Below are positions 1-11,256 of a DNA stretch of 64,000 nt, one piece after another. Where the stretch lies: the NCBI RefSeq assembly GCF_022605725.1, contig NC_065555.1, positions 24,228,774 through 24,292,773 of the forward strand, given 5' to 3'. Position numbers and translations under genes: made by a program. Source of the DNA: Anthonomus grandis grandis. Taxonomy: Eukaryota > Arthropoda > Insecta > Coleoptera > Curculionidae. Each line of letters opens with the position of its first letter. The first letter of the stretch is position 1. The notes beneath the pieces were generated by a model. That model ran no database searches, was not told where the DNA came from, and saw nothing but the letters and a program-made list of their open reading frames with translations.

Positions 1-132
1 CGAAAGCGTCCAGCCTCTTACAGTTTGCATCTGGACTATGTTATCAGGAACAACTCTACTAGTAAAAACAAAATGAGACAAGAGAGACACACTAGAAATA
101 AGAGGCTTAAATCAAAGCTTAATCAAGTTAAA
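1..132 (+). CDS. rictor: rictor, first visible coding exon (5' end outside window)
   Basis: An open frame runs from base 1 for 44 codons and ends at a textbook donor (AAA|gtaagt) in phase 0. The peptide is very basic in its second half. It joins in phase to the next exon at 5384, whose product is clearly Rictor-like, so I assign it by splice-phase continuity rather than by its own motif. The true exon start and the gene's 5' end lie outside the window. Rictor is the scaffold subunit that defines TOR complex 2, which phosphorylates AKT and SGK kinases. Confidence 0.6.
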
Positions 133-463
133 GTAAGTATTATTATTTAATTATGTACTACAGTTATAACTATATAATATTGTCCAATCATGAAATGCCT
201 TAGGACAGTAATCACTTTTTCAAAGTTCCTCTTTACTGTGTGAAATAATACAGGGAGTTCTTAGGATTATTGCTTTTTCACTTAATTACTATTTGTTTTG
301 CTCTTATAATATAAGAGAAATAATGAATGTTTTATCATGATCATCAGTTTAAAAACTTCCCTGTTTCATTCTAATTTCATAATGATGAAAAAATATGTGG
401 GTGTTTTATCCGATAAAAAAGTTATGCTTTTTGATATACTATGAAACGCTCTTTTAGAAACAG

Positions 464-3034
464 TTTTTTTTCTCTTCGTTGTTTGGCCTTGTGCTTGGCA
501 CATTTAGCCACGTGTTCCAATATATTCATAATAGAACAGGCTGCTAATATAGTATATAAACAACTTTGTTACAGTTTAGTTTCTTCAGATACATAAAGAA
601 TAAGAGAATAAAATAAATCCGAAATGTTAGCGAAAGCATAGCTCGATTATAGAACTTTAAGAAGCAATTTCTAAGTTATTCTGGTGCTAAAGTTAATAAA
701 ATAAACAGTTCATCATTTCAGTATTAATTCTATTTTTGATATCAATAATTTTCAACCCTTATGATGAAACTCAAATTATTAAACATAATATTAATTTTTT
801 TAATTGTTTTGATTTCACTAATGTCAGAAGTCATATCCTAGCCAATAAGATTCCAGCTCATTCTCCTATATCCCTACTAAAACCATTTCTGGCGCGAAAA
901 TCTTTGACCTCTAGGAGTCTTTAAGAACAAGCCTTTGAAGAAGGTTGAGTTCTTGGTATTTTTTCCGGCTTTACTCCAATGGAAAGTTGCAAACTCACCT
1001 TTTTGGGTATTTTAGTTTGTGAATACTAAATGCCATACTGCAATAGTGCAGGATTATAAGTGGTGTAGTTATATCCCACCTTTTTCAAGGTTCTTTGTTT
1101 AAGTGTCCAGTTTTGTGTTTCCGAGAAAAGGCCAATTCCATTGGTAAGTCGTAATATTTTCATTTGGCATCTTGGTGTGTATGTGTATGTATTACATGTA
1201 ATTTTATATAAGTATACTCCAGCATACAGTTAAGTTTAACCATCGATGCTTATATCTACTTACTCTATTGGTGATTCCTCAATCTGGGTATTCTTCCACT
1301 TTCAGGCTTTTTTTTTGTTGGTTTGGTTTTCATCCACTACTATAAGAAGTAGAAATCTCCACTCATCTACTCCAATAACGTCGACAACATCTACATTGAC
1401 ATCTACTGTCAAACCGATCCACCCCACGTCCTCCATCTCAATCATGCAGCCCTCTTCGAGCCAGGTTTGATCAAAGTTTGTGATGTATAGTGAACCATGC
1501 AGTCAGTCCTATCAACATTTATTATCTTTACTGTAGTATATTATACTAAATAGTAACCTAAAAATTACATTTTTTATCACTCTCATTATTGGATCTCACT
1601 ACTACACTGTTGTTTTGAATAGTTTGATGATAGGTGTATATTAGTTAATTCATTGAAATAGACCGTATAGATCTCCTTGTAAACTGGATAAATAGGCCTA
1701 TTTCCAAAGTACTCACGAGAACTTTAGTCCCAAATAACAGAATATGAGATTTTACCATTGATATAGACACTATATTTAGGAAGAGCAACATAACTTGTTT
1801 TTAAAGTAATAAGTTTGAATATTAACTTTTCTTTTAATATAGATTCACTTGAATGTATCTCAGAACTAAAGCTTTTCTTTTATGTTTGTTCTTGTTCTGT
1901 TTAATTGATGGCTCTGCTACGAAGCAATTTGCCAGCACGATTTAGAGATTCGGGAAAACCGTCGGGTATGTACCCTGTTTACCGTGTGTACCATGTACCT
2001 GTGTACCATGTTACCCGAATCGACACTATATTAAATTATCAATCAAAATCGAAACTTTTCAATGGACGATATCGCCCCACGATGTATCCGGCATGGTTAC
2101 CGGCGTGTATAGGATCGGCTACAACCGGCAAGTGGTAGGGAAGGGTCTGGGAAAGGGATTTAAAGGATAGGAACGACGAGCAACCACGAGTTGATAAGAT
2201 GAAGGAAAACGCGGAAGCGGGATGGAAACTTTCACAAAGTTTAATTCTGAAATGTACGTTATACTAACGGCAAGGGGTAGAAAGGGGTCAAGGAAAGAAA
2301 TCCGTAGGATAGGAAAGGACGAGAACAACCACGTGTTGACTGGGTAAAGGATGACGCGAAGTGGTTCTTTTATGTTTATTTTGATTTTTGAAAGATAACC
2401 TAACTTTCCTAAGTTAGACAAGGGACTTTTGGTGTGAGCCCATGAGTTTTAAGCTGCTCTCACACTAAAGCTGTAATTTAATAGCCTAAGTAAAGGGTTA
2501 ATATTTATTTTATTGTTAATTTATCTCTTTCATGTACAGTATTAATTACACCATAATACTTGTACATAATATTAAGGGTCAATATAATTAGATGTATTTA
2601 TAAATCTCCCTGTCTGTTCTTCCTTGTGAGATTTTCTTGCAGGTGTATAGATACAGTGCCTTTAGTAATTTCCTGTTTTCTTGGTCATCGGGATTTTCTT
2701 ATCCATCTGGGATAAAACAGGTGGCGCTTATATTTTATTCTTGAATCCACGCCAGTTTACCAAAGTGGTTAGTGCTAGTCGACTTCCCTTTGAGCCGTCA
2801 CCTCTATAGTAAGTCTCCCTCCTCTCTTCATCCTTCCATTGGTTCCCTTGTACCCATTTTCTAACCCTCACTTCCCATACTTTTACCCTCCTTTTCCCCC
2901 ATTTCCTTCCTGTTATTACCCATCCGCCCATTCAAATTTGGTTTAGTCTATCCAAGCAAATACTTATAAATATTTATTATTGACCAATTTTGTTTTTTAA
3001 TATATAACAAACTATACTATTGGGTAGTAGGACA
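464..3034 (-). mobile_element. Unclassified retroposon insertion with 11 bp target duplication
   Basis: The 11 bases TTTAGAAACAG occur at 453-463 and again at 3035-3045, exactly where the left TIR of the surrounding transposon is interrupted. On the + strand the insert starts with a T-run after the first copy, which is a poly(A) tail read on the minus strand. I saw no reverse transcriptase in it, so it is a 5'-truncated or non-autonomous element. It contains the dispersed repeat at 1905-2420. The class remains open. Confidence 0.6.
1905..2420 (+). repeat. Dispersed repeat family, copy 1 (with internal duplication)
   Basis: This block matches, in inverted orientation, the block near 60092-60600. 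Shared stretches include one around GGGAAAACCGTCGGGTATGT and one around CAACCACGTGTTGACTGGG. Two internal sub-repeats of about 150-170 bp (2130-2270 and 2270-2400) carry the same purine-rich sequence, ending in AACCACG(A/T)GTTGA. No coding potential was recognised. Confidence 0.55.
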
Positions 3035-3465
3035 TTTAGAAACAGTTAATAGTACGGACAAGATTCACGATTTCTGTTAAATCTCATTACTTTGAATTCA
3101 GGGAATTTTTGACGGGAAAAAAATTTGGACTTAGCGATCAAATTTGCAAATTAGTAGATAACAGAAATACCTACATTTCACTTCCGTCGCCTTATAATTT
3201 TGATATTATTATTTGAAACTTTTATTAAAAGCTTGCTTTTGTTCTGTTGCAACGCATTGCTAAAGTAAACAAATTGTCCAGTTTGAGTTTTTTTTGTCAC
3301 ACTGACATTTGGTGATTATAAGAAATATTTGTTCAATTTGTTTTGGAATTAGTTTACAATACCTTATGTTAGGTACACAGCGCGTGAAATGTTAATGAAG
3401 CTGCTAGGGTCTACAGGGATTGATTTCCTTTAAGAAACCATCCTAACACTCGAGTCTTTCCTGCT

Positions 3466-4218
3466 GTGCAAAGAGCATATTGCGACGGAAAAATGCCAGG
3501 CGTTCCAGGAGGTCAAGGAAGAGCTCATCAATATAATGATGAGGTAATCTTAGATGAAGTGCATGAAGATCCATCAATTTTAATAAGAGCTATCCAACGA
3601 CGAACGGCAATTTCAAAAATTACTGTGCATTCTACAATAAGGAGATACCAAATGGACCCATTTCACAGGTCTCATGTCGACGTTTCGGAATTTTCAACAT
3701 AATGTACATGAACGGGCAATGGAAAACCCACATACTATTCAGCAGGATACATTTCAGCACCGGTTTAAAATTAACCTTTGGACGGGAATAGTCAACAACA
3801 GGGTAATTGGTCCAGTCGAAATTCCCGATAACTTTAACGGAGTAGCTTATTTGGAGCTCCTTCAAGGGCAACTGCCAATTTTGCTAGAAGATGTACCTTT
3901 GAGGTGAGAAGGCGAATGTGGTTCCAGAATGACGGTTGGATAATACGTTTCCTGGAAGATGGATAGGGCGCTTGGGTCCTATTCTTTGGCCACCACATTC
4001 CCCAGATTTAATCCTTTGGATTTTGTTTATTGCAGTTGGTTAAACAGGTTGTTTATTTAAGACCGATTAATACAAGAGAGGAACTGAGAGAAAGAATACT
4101 TGAGGCGGCTCGAAAAATTAATCAAGCAGGAACTCTGCGTCGATTAAAAAGACATTTTGTAAAAAGATGCAGAACTTGTATAAGAGCTCGTCGTGAATTC
4201 TTTGAAAATTTATTGTAG
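3466..4218 (+). pseudogene. Transposase remnant (DUF4817/IS630-Tc1-mariner type)
   Basis: Three frame-shifted pieces follow the order of this transposase family. First comes an HTH-like part (EDPSILIRAIQRRTAISK). Then FRNFQHNVHERAMENPHTI leads to FKINLWTGIVNNRVIGPVEI, with LPILLEDVPLR after it. The last piece is a C-terminal ARKINQAGTLRRLKRHFVKR tail. The second catalytic Asp region (WFQNDGW) is truncated and the DDE core is broken by frameshifts near 3905 and 4010. It is closest in pattern to the intact transposase at 51142-52203. Confidence 0.8.
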
Positions 4219-4665
4219 GACTCATACCCAGGAACAATAAAAATTAAATTATTCGATTATTTTTGTAGCTTTTGTTTTTTAGGCATAAGTTTTGTACCTC
4301 CAAAACTACCTACTAAAAAAAAGATCTGATTTTTAATGCAAATGTAGGTTTTAGTAATAGTTTTCCGTACTATTAACTGTTTCTAAAAGAGTGTTTCGTA
4401 GTATATCAAAAAGGATAACTTTTCTATAAGATAAGACACCCGCATATTTTTTCAGCATTATGAAATTAAAATGAAACAGGGAAGTTTTTAAACTGATGTT
4501 TACAATAAAACATTCATTATTTCTCTTACAGGATAAGAGCAAAACAAATAGTAATTAAGTGAAAAGCAATAATCCTGAGAACTCCCTGTATTATTTGCAT
4601 AATAAAGAAGAACTTTGAAAAAGTGATTACTGTCCTAAGGCATTTTGGAAAGGCATGTTTGGACA

Positions 4666-5383
4666 ATATTATAAAGTTATTAAAATTAGACGATATTGTC
4701 ATTGGCGTAATTTAGATTTTTTGAAAAAATTTGGTCAGAATCTTTGAAAAATTTTAAAAGTCGCTTATAACTCGAAAACCGTAAATATTTCACTAAGGTC
4801 ATATTAACATGTTTCGATAATCCATAGGAAGACCTAACCCCAGTTGAAAGGTTTTACAAGTTCAACGGGACACTCTGTATAGGTTGTTCGGCTGCGGATT
4901 ACCTATGAAGCAATAAAAGTAATAATAATAAATGTTTTTTTATTTGCAAAAATACAATATATAAAATATTTACAAGTAAAATACCAAACAATGTATGGAA
5001 ATAAAAGAGCGACAAATTCAGATTTCTGCAGTGCAACTTCTGGTTTTCAACATTGTGGCTCGAAAGTCCACCCTGAAAATCTTGAAGAATAAACTGTATA
5101 GCGAAAAACGGTCAAACAGGTGAAATTGGGAGGGTGGGACATTTATTGACAGAAATTGCGTTTCTCTGACCTCATCACCTCATCCCCAGAGTCCTCATGT
5201 AATTTTTTTAAATGGGAATAGGGGTCGAGTGATACCTTGAATTAAAGGTAATTTTATTATTTACATAGCCCTATTTTTATTTTATCAATTCGTTTTCAAG
5301 AAATATGAATAAACGTGGCTGTTCTTCAAAAGTTTAAATCTTGCAATTTTGTTGCCTGCATACATTTTCTTTTCTATTATTAG
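4666..5383. other. Intronic stretch with a solo transposon end
   Basis: This is the remainder of rictor intron 1. Around 4863-4881 the sequence ends in GGGACACTCTGTA, which looks like the CAGGGTGTCC-type terminus of a further DNA transposon; no partner terminus was found. The part from 4900 to 5380 is AT-rich, with no gene or repeat I can name. Confidence 0.4.
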
Positions 5384-5485
5384 GCAGCCTTAAAAGACGG
5401 CGATGATATAGTAAAAGAAACAGGCGTGCTGTCTAGCAAAGAAGCCAAAATGTGGAATTGGGGTGTTATAAAAATGATTCTTAAG
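5384..5485 (+). CDS. rictor: rictor exon (34 codons)
   Basis: The acceptor is attattag|GCAGCC and the donor AAG|gtaaaa; both ends are phase 0. The peptide contains KDGDDIVKETGVL and ends WNWGVIKMILK. This fits the Rictor middle region, where a conserved Trp-rich stretch precedes the block in the next exon. The following intron is only 61 bp. The upstream intron (133-5383) is about 5.3 kb and consists largely of transposon sequence. Confidence 0.85.
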
Positions 5486-5546
5486 GTAAAATGAATAACT
5501 TTATTTTATACAATTAAAAGCTAACTGTAATTTGTTGATTTTTTAG

Positions 5547-5747
5547 GGTGATAGAGGACAAAAACTAGATTTAAGCGACTCAACGCATAAAATATTCCTA
5601 AAAAGGTTGTTGGATTTTTTCACTCCATCTCAAAACAAGTACTCTCACATGGATTTGGGCATCACGCCGAGTGATTCTCTTGAATTAACCACCAGCGGTA
5701 TAGAATTTATTAAATATTTAGGAGAAGTTAAAGATCCGGAATGCCAA
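5547..5747 (+). CDS. rictor: rictor exon (67 codons)
   Basis: The acceptor is ttttttag|GGTGAT and the donor CAA|gtaagt; both ends are phase 0. The peptide includes KIFLKRLLDFFTPSQNKYSH and later GIEFIKYLGEVKDPECQ. This corresponds to the family block in which a LKRLL-F-PS core is followed by a segment ending near a conserved F/YL acidic stretch. The intron after it is 254 bp and contains a striking 30 bp inverted repeat. Confidence 0.9.
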
Positions 5748-5875
5748 GTAAGTTTTACTTTTTAGCAATCCATTAGTTATAGTGTTTGAGAAAGAAAAAA
5801 GCTTTTTTTTTTAGTTTTTCTCTGTTATAAATAGAAACGTATCATCCATTTTTTTCACTAAGAGACCAAACGAAA

Positions 5876-5961
5876 ACAAAACAAAGGTAAAAACACAAAG
5901 TCACTGTCATCAAATCATCTCATCAATTATTAGTGACTTTGTGTTTTTACCTTTGTTTTGT
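5876..5961. repeat. 30 bp perfect inverted repeat inside short rictor intron 3
   Basis: The arms are 5876-5905 and 5932-5961. They are exact reverse complements separated by 26 bases. The hairpin sits within the 254 bp intron, about 40 bases upstream of the acceptor at 6001. It may be a tiny foldback or MITE remnant. A role in splicing is possible but purely inferential. Confidence 0.75.
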
Positions 5962-6001
5962 CTCTGTTATAAGATTTATGCAATTTATATATTATTTTCA
6001 G

Positions 6002-6198
6002 TTAATGGTTCTTCATCTATTCGAAGACATTCATGCCCAAATAAAATCCATATCAACGAGCCGTAGCGTTCATGATTGTTTGTTTAGTCCGGCACATATG
6101 GCCAACACACATTGCCAGAGCTATTTTTTGTTTATTGGTCAGTTTGCCAGGACAGAGGCTGGGAGAAATATCTTAAACAGTATCAAAATGTTTAGTCT
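6002..6198 (+). CDS. rictor: rictor exon (65 codons + 2 bases)
   Basis: The acceptor is ttttcag|TTAATG and the donor AGTCT|gtaagt, leaving phase 2. The peptide begins LMVLHLFEDIHAQIKSI and contains CQSYFLFIGQFARTEAGRN. The YFLFIG motif followed by a short helix is a hallmark of the Rictor middle domain in animals. The next exon is 11.4 kb away, across an intron filled with LINEs and DNA transposons. Confidence 0.92.
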
Positions 6199-6713
6199 GT
6201 AAGTAGATTGATATTGGTATAGATTTTATTTAAAAATAATATTTAGTTACATACAAAAATCCAAGAAGGGATTGCTACTTAGGCAGTTATACTGCCAGCC
6301 CGTAGCTTTTCCAATTACTTTCAGTTTTTAAATAACAAGAGTGTTAAGCTGCAAAGTGAATTATGTAATCCAATAACTTTATAGTAAAAGCTTATTAATT
6401 AAAAATATAAACTAAGAATTAATAACAAAGCTCAAAACTAGAAACAGACGCTTCAGTTTTTCATTTGTGAGTAGTTACTTGAAAAGTTTTTAATAAAGAG
6501 AAAAGGAAGAAACAACGAGAAGAAGGCATACTGGGATAGTAAAAATGACATGACATAATAACATTGTAGACTAGGTTTAATTTTCTCTATTTTTTGTGTG
6601 GATCATATAATTCTTTTATCTGGCCTGGATCAAACACCGGTATTTCTTGTACAATGCATGTTTACATACAATTAAAACCTATTTATATCTCGTTTTTTTT
6701 TTCTTTTTATTTA

Positions 6714-9617
6714 ATTGCTATATTTAATTATTTTCATGATGTTGAAAGCTGGTCATATAAACGTAAGGTCGCTGCTTGGTTGCTTTGATGGGATTAAGCG
6801 TCATATATATAAATATAGTTATGATATATTTGGTGTTACTGAGAGCTGGCTGTCTGGTGATGTTCTTGATTATGTAGTTTATGTTAAGGGATATCGATTG
6901 TTGAGACTTGATAGACCCACACGGGGAGGCGGAGTAGCTATTTATATTTAAAATGGCCTTAATTTTTCGGTCTGTAAAAGCGAGAGTTTAGGATATATTG
7001 AACACCTATGGATTAGCCTGCTTATTAATGACAGCTCCCCTCTTATCTTGGGTGTAATTTATATGCCTCCTAATACTAATTGTAATTAATTTTTATTCTG
7101 CTTCGAAGACGCTTTGTGGCACTTTTACATAACTTATAATAAACTATTGTGGCTGGATGATTTTAATATTAATTTTTTAAATGAATACTGTACTAATACT
7201 GTGGCCTTAAATAACATCTTGGAAACATTTAATCTTCTCACTATATCTCTGAACCAACTAGATTGACTCAAAATAGCGAGAGCTTAATTGACTTAATTTG
7301 TTTTAATAGTGAATTTAGAATTAGTGTTGAGGTGAAAGATATTAATATTTCTGATCATTATCTTACAACATGTACATTGCTTGATCAGGATCTGAGTCCA
7401 TCAGACAGTATTAATGTAACTTTTAGAAATTTCAAAAGGATTAATATGAATCAATTTCAGCAGGACTTGGAAGCAATGGAGTGAAATGCTATTTATATTT
7501 TGGATACAGTGGATGAAAAAGTTAATTTTATTTCCACTTAATTAACTACCTTAATTAATAAACATGCACCTCTTAAAATAATAAAACAAGTTGGTTCTAA
7601 ACCATACTGTCCGTGGTTTACTGATAATCTTAAATTAATAAAAAGACTAAGAAATGATGCACTAAATCGATTTCGCCTTACACGTTTGCCTCAACATTGG
7701 GAATATTACAGACAGCTTTGTAATACTTTTACAATAACATATCGCGCACAAAAAAAGCATACCTAAATATAAAATTCCAAAGTTGTAACTCTAGACAAAA
7801 GTGGGCTGAATTTAAAAAAATTAATGTTGTGAATAGAAAAATAAATTCACTTCCAACTCATTTAAAAAAATCTAACGAGATCAATTCACATTTTGTTAGC
7901 ACAACAAATTCAAGCTCCTAACAAAGACGTCTTAGAATTTTACAAGAATAATAAAAAAGTCAATCAGGAATTTTGTTTCACTGAGGTAACAGAGGATACA
8001 ATTTCCAATATTGTGCTTGGGATGAAATCTAAGGCTTCTGGAAGCGATGATATTAACAGTACTATTTTAATATTGTGCTGCTCTTTATCATTCCTTATAT
8101 TAAACATTTAATTAATTATTGTTTACGATTATCAACATTTCCGAGTGCTTGGAAGTCGGCCATTGCTATTCCTTTTCCAAAAGTAAATCAGCCCAATGAC
8201 TATGGACAGCTAAGATCTATTTCTATCCTACCAGCTATGTCCAAAATTTTAGAGAAAGTTATGGCAATGCAAATTTCTGTCTTTATTTCAAGTAATAATA
8301 TTTTGCCAGAAAAGCAGTCAGGATTTCGACGTGGACATAGTTGTACAACTGCGTTGGCTGAGATTACAGACCGTATTAATGGGGAATTGGATAACAGCAA
8401 AGCGAGTGTTCTGGGACTTCTAGACCATTCACGAGATTTTGACTTGTTAAATCATGATGTTTTGTTGAGTATTTTGGTTTATATTGGTTTTCGGTTTAAT
8501 GCCCAATCTATGATTCAATCTTTTCTAAGTAACAGGACGCAGAGGGTATTAGTTGATGGGAAGTACTCTGAGGTAATGACTTTACACTCAGGTGTCCCAT
8601 AGGGAAGTGTCTTGGGCCCCCTTCTTTTTACAATTTACACGTCTAATTTTATTAATTCTATTCGTCATTGTGATTATCATTTATATGCCGACGACACTCA
8701 AATTTTATACTCTTTTGAGCCAGAAAATGCGACAGAGGCTAACCTTAGAATAAATACGGATCTTCGGGCGCTTTGTAAGGTGTTAGACTTAGAAAAGAAA
8801 ACCAAAATTGAACTATGTGACGCACTCGTATCACATTTATCTATCTACATCTATCACACTTTAACTTCGCGGATAGTGTTTATGGTCCTTTTCTGGGTAC
8901 AACACAGGCCCGGAGAGTGCAAAAGGTTCAAAACTCATGCATACGTTTTATATGTGGCATAAGACGTGGACAACGCGTATCACATAAGCTTAAAGAACTT
9001 AGCTGGTTGTCAATGTTTAATAGGCGTGTACTGCACTCGGCTTGTCTGTTTTATAACATTATTAAATTTCAGTGTCCTATCTATCTCAGTAGGAAAATTG
9101 TTTACAGAACTGATGTTCATAAGATAAATATACCTAGAAAGCACATCCTTACGATCCCCAAGCACAATAAGGAACTTTTTAAAAGAGGATTCTCTTATAA
9201 CATAGCGTCAACCGTAAATAAATTTCAAGTTACTCATTTTATCACATCTTTATCCTGTTTCAAAAGAAGGATCAGACAGCAGCTTCTCAGTGAATGAGTT
9301 TTTATGGGCATTTATATTTATTTCAGAGAAAATAAGATATTATATACATACAATTTTTTTTTTCTGACCAGAGCTTAATAGTTTTACCACCGTACCGCTT
9401 AACATAATGGACCGAGTCATCTAGCTTTTCATCATATTGGGTTTTATTAGGCTTAGGTTAGGTAACTAAAGGTAAGTATGGCTTAGAATTTTTCTACGGC
9501 TCTCCTTTTGGAGAGAAACTGACTATAAAGGCCATTTGTTTCATTTATATATAAGTTTTGTATTTGCAAAATTGTTATTAATTGGAACAATAAAATGATT
9601 TATTTATTATTATTATA
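6714..9617 (+). mobile_element. Non-LTR retrotransposon (LINE), decayed, with tail of TTA repeats
   Basis: An AP-endonuclease domain begins near 6736 (AGHINVRSL, then VTESWLSGD and RGGGVAIYI). A reverse transcriptase follows from about 7960: RSISILPAMSKILEK, QSGFRRGHSCTTAL, a damaged motif A (LLDHSRDFDLLNHD), GVP then a stop then GSVLGPLLF, and YADDTQILY. Sequence after the YADD box is deleted and resumes in the C-terminal part at 8917-9297. The 3' end is AATAAAATGATTTATTTA with TTA repeats. Several stops and frameshifts make it inactive. The clade is uncertain (CR1/Jockey-like). Confidence 0.85.
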
Positions 9618-9624
9618 TTGATTT

Positions 9625-10025
9625 CCGTCAAATTGATTGACTTATGTAGATTATCAATATAATATGTATACAATGCAAAAAAAAAAGCCTATATAAATAT
9701 GTAAAGAAAGAAAAGAATATATGTATAAGAAAAATGTTGACCAAGCAAAACATTTTAGTTTTCTCTTAAGCATTTGTTGAGAGAGCTCATTGAGTTTATT
9801 GCAAATTAAGTCATTGTACACTTTGGGTCCCAGATAAGAAAAGCTACGTTGGAAAAAGTAGTAAAAGTACGGTGTTTTGGTATAATAAAGTTTTTGGTTA
9901 TATAAAGTTGCTAAATTTAGTAGGCCGGTTGTGTGTGGTATTTCAAAAGGAGAGTAAATTATTGAGAAAATTGGTTTTTACCAGACGGTATACGAAACAA
10001 GTGAAATGTAGAGTTTGTCGATATA
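9625..10025 (-). mobile_element. LINE alpha, 3' portion
   Basis: On the minus strand the C-terminal LINE protein signature (LGPKVYNDLICNKLNEL-type reading near 9840-9760) and 3' UTR are present. The piece ends close to the TTA-repeat tail of the plus-strand LINE at 9600-9617, so the two LINEs meet tail to tail. It is separated from the middle portion by the 3.9 kb DNA transposon at 10026-13908. Confidence 0.6.
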
Positions 10026-10566
10026 CAGCGTATTTCATTAATATTGCGGAAAATTTCAGGGGGAGTTTCTTGCTTAAAAATAATAAAAAAGCCCTTATTA
10101 ACCCATGTCCGCAAATGCTTAATTCCTAAGATACAGGGTGTTACAGTTTTATGTTTTTTCTTAATACTTTTGGTAGTTATGCAGGTATTTGAACGAAAAT
10201 TGGCATCTGGGGTTTTTTTGAGATGTTAAATTCAAATTTAATGTTATGAGGGTTCGCACTTGTAGAGGCTGCTACATACACGGTTTTTTATACTTTAAAA
10301 ATTGGCATATCTTTTTTATGATTGCTTCAATTATTTTTTTTAATAAAAAAGTAGATTTATCTATTATTTTTATGGAAAAAAGGTATCTTGGTCGAAGTCG
10401 CTACAAGCCACCGTTTTCGAGATATTTAGACTTACCATAATGAACGCATTATATTTTAAAAGTCACAATAATTTTTTTTAAGTTGTGTGAAATTACTTTA
10501 AAAAATTTAAATAATAAACGTAAAAGCAATGTTGTGTATAACAAATTCCTAAAGGCAACGTAACGT

Positions 10567-10905
10567 ACCGGGTGTACAACTAAGAGCGGTCGCCGGCCAT
10601 ATCTCAGTAACTAGTTATCCCACAGCGTAGGGAAAAAAATACTTCTCATAAAAGCGGCAAAGAGAAATCGCTGGAAATTATTTACAAGTTCGTACGATGA
10701 CCGCTAGGGGACGTAATGCAACATTGAAATAGAAAAAATTGGTTTTATTGAAAATATTCAAAGTGAATCCTAGAAAAGAATGATGACCATTTTAAAGAAT
10801 GGCAATAAATTCTAAACATTTTTTATTTAAAACTTTTTTTTTTAATCTGTCAAATCATAGGTGGGGGAAGGGTTGAATATTTATATCTAAAATAAAAGTT
10901 GATAA
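10567..10905. repeat. Probable terminal fragment of another DNA transposon
   Basis: The stretch opens CGGGTGTACAACTAAGAGCGGTC and later contains GACCGCTAGGGGACGTAATGC. These resemble the CAGGGTGGCCAACTAAGAATG start and GACCGCTAGGCGGCGTAACTGC stretch of the element at 62696. It therefore looks like a left-end fragment of a related family, caught inside the outer transposon. No opposite end was found. Confidence 0.4.
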
Positions 10906-11256
10906 CTTATGATTGGCCCAACCAATTTTAATGAGCTTGCTTTTGTTTTCAAGGGTAATTATCAGGCTTTTATGGGGTATAATTACTTATCCGACTTAGT
11001 TGTTTTGGTGAGCGCTAGAGGGCGGTTTGTGTTATTTTGGACTTTTTCAGCGATTTTCTGGCAAAAATTAAACACAACGATGTAATTTAATCATTTAATC
11101 ATTTAAGCTAAAAGAGCATGAAAAAACATAAAAACTGGCGCAAACCGCAACTCGATATCTTATGTTATTCCGAAATTATTAATTAAAATGTTTTTGAACA
11201 ATAAAAATAAAACTCCAGAATTAAAATTTTTGCAATAAATAAATTGTTTTATATTT

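Larger units (their letters stand above)
181..4665 (+). mobile_element. Decayed IS630-Tc1-mariner-type DNA transposon, left TIR split by a later insertion
   Basis: About 300 bp inverted repeats at 181-463 (continued at 3035-3060) and 4365-4665 share nearly 90% of bases by eye and begin TGTCCAA. The outer bases around both ends also mirror each other and contain TA steps, compatible with a TA target site. The element carries transposase scraps at 3466-4218. A 2.57 kb retroposon (464-3034) sits inside the left inverted repeat. The element is long dead. Confidence 0.75.

Noticed and set aside
2745..2800. tRNA-like stretch (GTGGTTAGTGCTAGTCGACTT)
   Set aside because: An A-box-like part is present but I found no B box (GGTTCGANNCC) or cloverleaf at the right spacing.
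2728..2931. 67-codon basic minus-strand frame
   Set aside because: Low-complexity purine-rich sequence inside an unclassified retroposon; no domain recognised.
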